From JBBBNV01 sp037137075 (GTDB lineage Bacteria; Bacillota; Bacilli; Paenibacillales; NBRC-103111), in contig NZ_JBBBNV010000037.1 in assembly GCF_037137075.1 (NCBI RefSeq), positions 1-33,610 of the forward strand: a stretch of DNA of 33,610 nt. The letters are read 5' to 3'. The position numbers were made by a program, and so were the translations under genes. Below are positions 32,826 to 33,610 of the stretch, in pieces (positions within the stretch are counted from its first letter, which is position 1; the number at the start of each line of letters is the position of its first letter). The notes under the pieces are model-generated. The model was given only the letters and a program-made list of their open reading frames with translations, was not told the origin of the DNA and searched no databases.

Positions 32826-33389
32826 ATGAAACCGTTACTCGCAGATACAGCTGTACAGGCGGCCGTTGAGCCGCTTCGTCAACATGCACTATGTGAAGCG
32901 CTGCAGCAGCTGAAGGAAGAGCATGTACCGCTGGTACAGGCGGCGGAGAGGCTTGGCCGATTAGCGGAGGGAATCGGGAGCGGGCCGGATGTAGAGGACT
33001 GGACGCTTCCTCTGGAAGCGCTCGGCCGCGAGGCGGCGGCCTTCGCAGAGCAGCTTGAGCCGCACCTGCTTCGGGAGGAGGCGGGCTTGTTCCCGGTGCT
33101 GACGCTGTACATGGGACGAAGGGCCGGGCCGATGGAGGAAATGGAGCAGGAGCAGGAGCACATCCGCAGTGCTTTGCGGCGCTTCCATTATGCTTTGCGG
33201 CAGACGGAGGGCACCACGGCAGACGCAGGAGAAGCGCAAGCGATGGCGGATCTTGTTCAAGAAGCCTGCATGCGGTTTGTGAAGCTGGCGGCCAAAGAGG
33301 AGCGGGTACTGCTCCCGATTGCAGAGCAGCTGCTGACAGCCGATGAGAAGGAACAGCTGATGATGACCTATTTCAAGCTTATCTGCTAG
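32826..33389 (+). CDS. Second hemerythrin-domain protein
   Basis: 187 residues from ATG 32826 (AAGGAGGG 7 nt upstream; the longer start at 32802 contains that site). Helical throughout. Hemerythrin-like ligands are His33 (LKEEHVPL), the HLLREEAGLFP pair and the His in EQEHIRSAL. The last motif reads LAAKEERVLLP, where hemerythrins usually have HxxKEExxLFP, so one iron ligand may be missing. It lies 41 bp after the RIC-like gene in the same direction and ends at a terminator, so the two form an operon. Role likely in oxygen, NO or iron sensing or repair, by association. Confidence 0.78.
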   Translation: MKPLLADTAVQAAVEPLRQHALCEALQQLKEEHVPLVQAAERLGRLAEGIGSGPDVEDWTLPLEALGREAAAFAEQLEPHLLREEAGLFPVLTLYMGRRAGPMEEMEQEQEHIRSALRRFHYALRQTEGTTADAGEAQAMADLVQEACMRFVKLAAKEERVLLPIAEQLLTADEKEQLMMTYFKLIC

Positions 33390-33411
33390 CCGCTGCGGCG
33401 GCTAAACTTCA

Positions 33412-33436
33412 ATCCGGGGAGCTCCCCCGGATTTTT
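33412..33436 (+). terminator. Terminator of the hemerythrin operon
   Basis: ATCCGGGG (33412-33419) pairs with CCCCGGAT (33425-33432), followed by TTTT. A second dyad TAGCCGC/GCGGCTA (33387-33404) overlaps the stop codon just before it. Confidence 0.85.
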
Positions 33437-33535
33437 CTTGCTTTGCTGGCTTGGGAAGGGGCATCGGGAAGCACGGCTAGTACCGGCAGGTCATGCGGCC
33501 AGCAAAGAAACGCGTATTCAGCTTGTTTCTATATA

Positions 33536-33564
33536 TTGACGCAATTCCGGAATTATGGTAATTT
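33536..33564 (+). promoter_or_regulatory. Promoter at the right edge with a palindromic spacer
   Basis: TTGACG (33536-33541), 17-bp spacer, TAATTT (33559-33564). The spacer contains the perfect 12-bp palindrome AATTCCGGAATT (33543-33554), a possible operator. Its gene lies beyond the window. Confidence 0.55.
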
Positions 33565-33610
33565 GAACTCATATCTGTGCGGAAGAACCGCCTATGAACT
33601 CGCAATAGCT

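Noticed and set aside
33564..33610. Possible riboswitch leader (AACTCATAT ... CCTATGAACTC) at the right edge
   Set aside because: Superficially purine-riboswitch-like, but the conserved loop sequences are absent and the region is cut off.

Overview
The window looks like a chromosomal segment of a Paenibacillaceae-type Firmicute (Paenibacillus or a close relative). The basis is the moderately high GC, strong AGGAGG ribosome sites, GTG/TTG starts, a CIRCE-controlled hrcA operon, and the Bacillus-like backbone order lepA - hemW - hrcA - grpE - dnaK - dnaJ - prmA. The species was not determined.

Layout. (1) 1-1662: the end of an IS66-like insertion sequence abuts a type I-C-like CRISPR array of 22 identical 32-nt repeats and 21 spacers. 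Only 28 bp of leader remain between the IS end and the first repeat. The distal end has a decayed 23rd repeat. No cas genes lie inside the window. (2) 1923-2509: frameshifted, truncated sensor half of an AraC-type regulator. (3) 2532-9391: lepA, then a LysR regulator divergent from an EamA exporter, a DsbA/FrnE-like oxidoreductase, hemW, and a small FlxA-like coiled-coil protein. The LysR/EamA/DsbA block separates lepA from hemW, which are neighbours in Bacillus. (4) 9728-20751: a short N-acetylglutamate-synthase-like GNAT, then the heat-shock operon with a sigma-A promoter and a perfect CIRCE. This operon carries a thermosome-like (group III) chaperonin gene between hrcA and grpE. dnaJ is followed by yfhD-like and hypothetical genes, a chemoreceptor, and prmA with its own promoter. 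(5) 20864-22002: an M50 site-2-protease-like gene, then an orphan promoter with OmpR/PhoB-type direct repeats and no obvious gene behind it. (6) 22003-29893: an efflux locus. A TetR repressor is divergent from a four-gene unit of a GbsR/MarR-like regulator, an RND pump, a lipoprotein membrane-fusion subunit and a large secreted beta-rich protein. Two copies of one 14-bp palindrome sit in the divergent region. (7) 30042-31799: a nitrilase-superfamily gene and a GNAT gene that look like a split version of Bacillus YhcX, next to a decayed ABC-ATPase N-terminus. (8) 31800-33610: an FNR-type box and class-II-spaced promoter ahead of two di-iron hemerythrin-like genes, the first a RIC/ScdA-type repair protein lacking the usual N-terminal domain. 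A strong promoter with a central palindrome runs off the right edge.

The most notable points are the group III chaperonin embedded in the CIRCE operon, the IS66-like end inserted in the CRISPR leader, the Gram-positive RND operon with a secreted partner and dual operators, and the FNR-box hemerythrin pair. All functional calls are from reading translations and motifs; no database search was possible.
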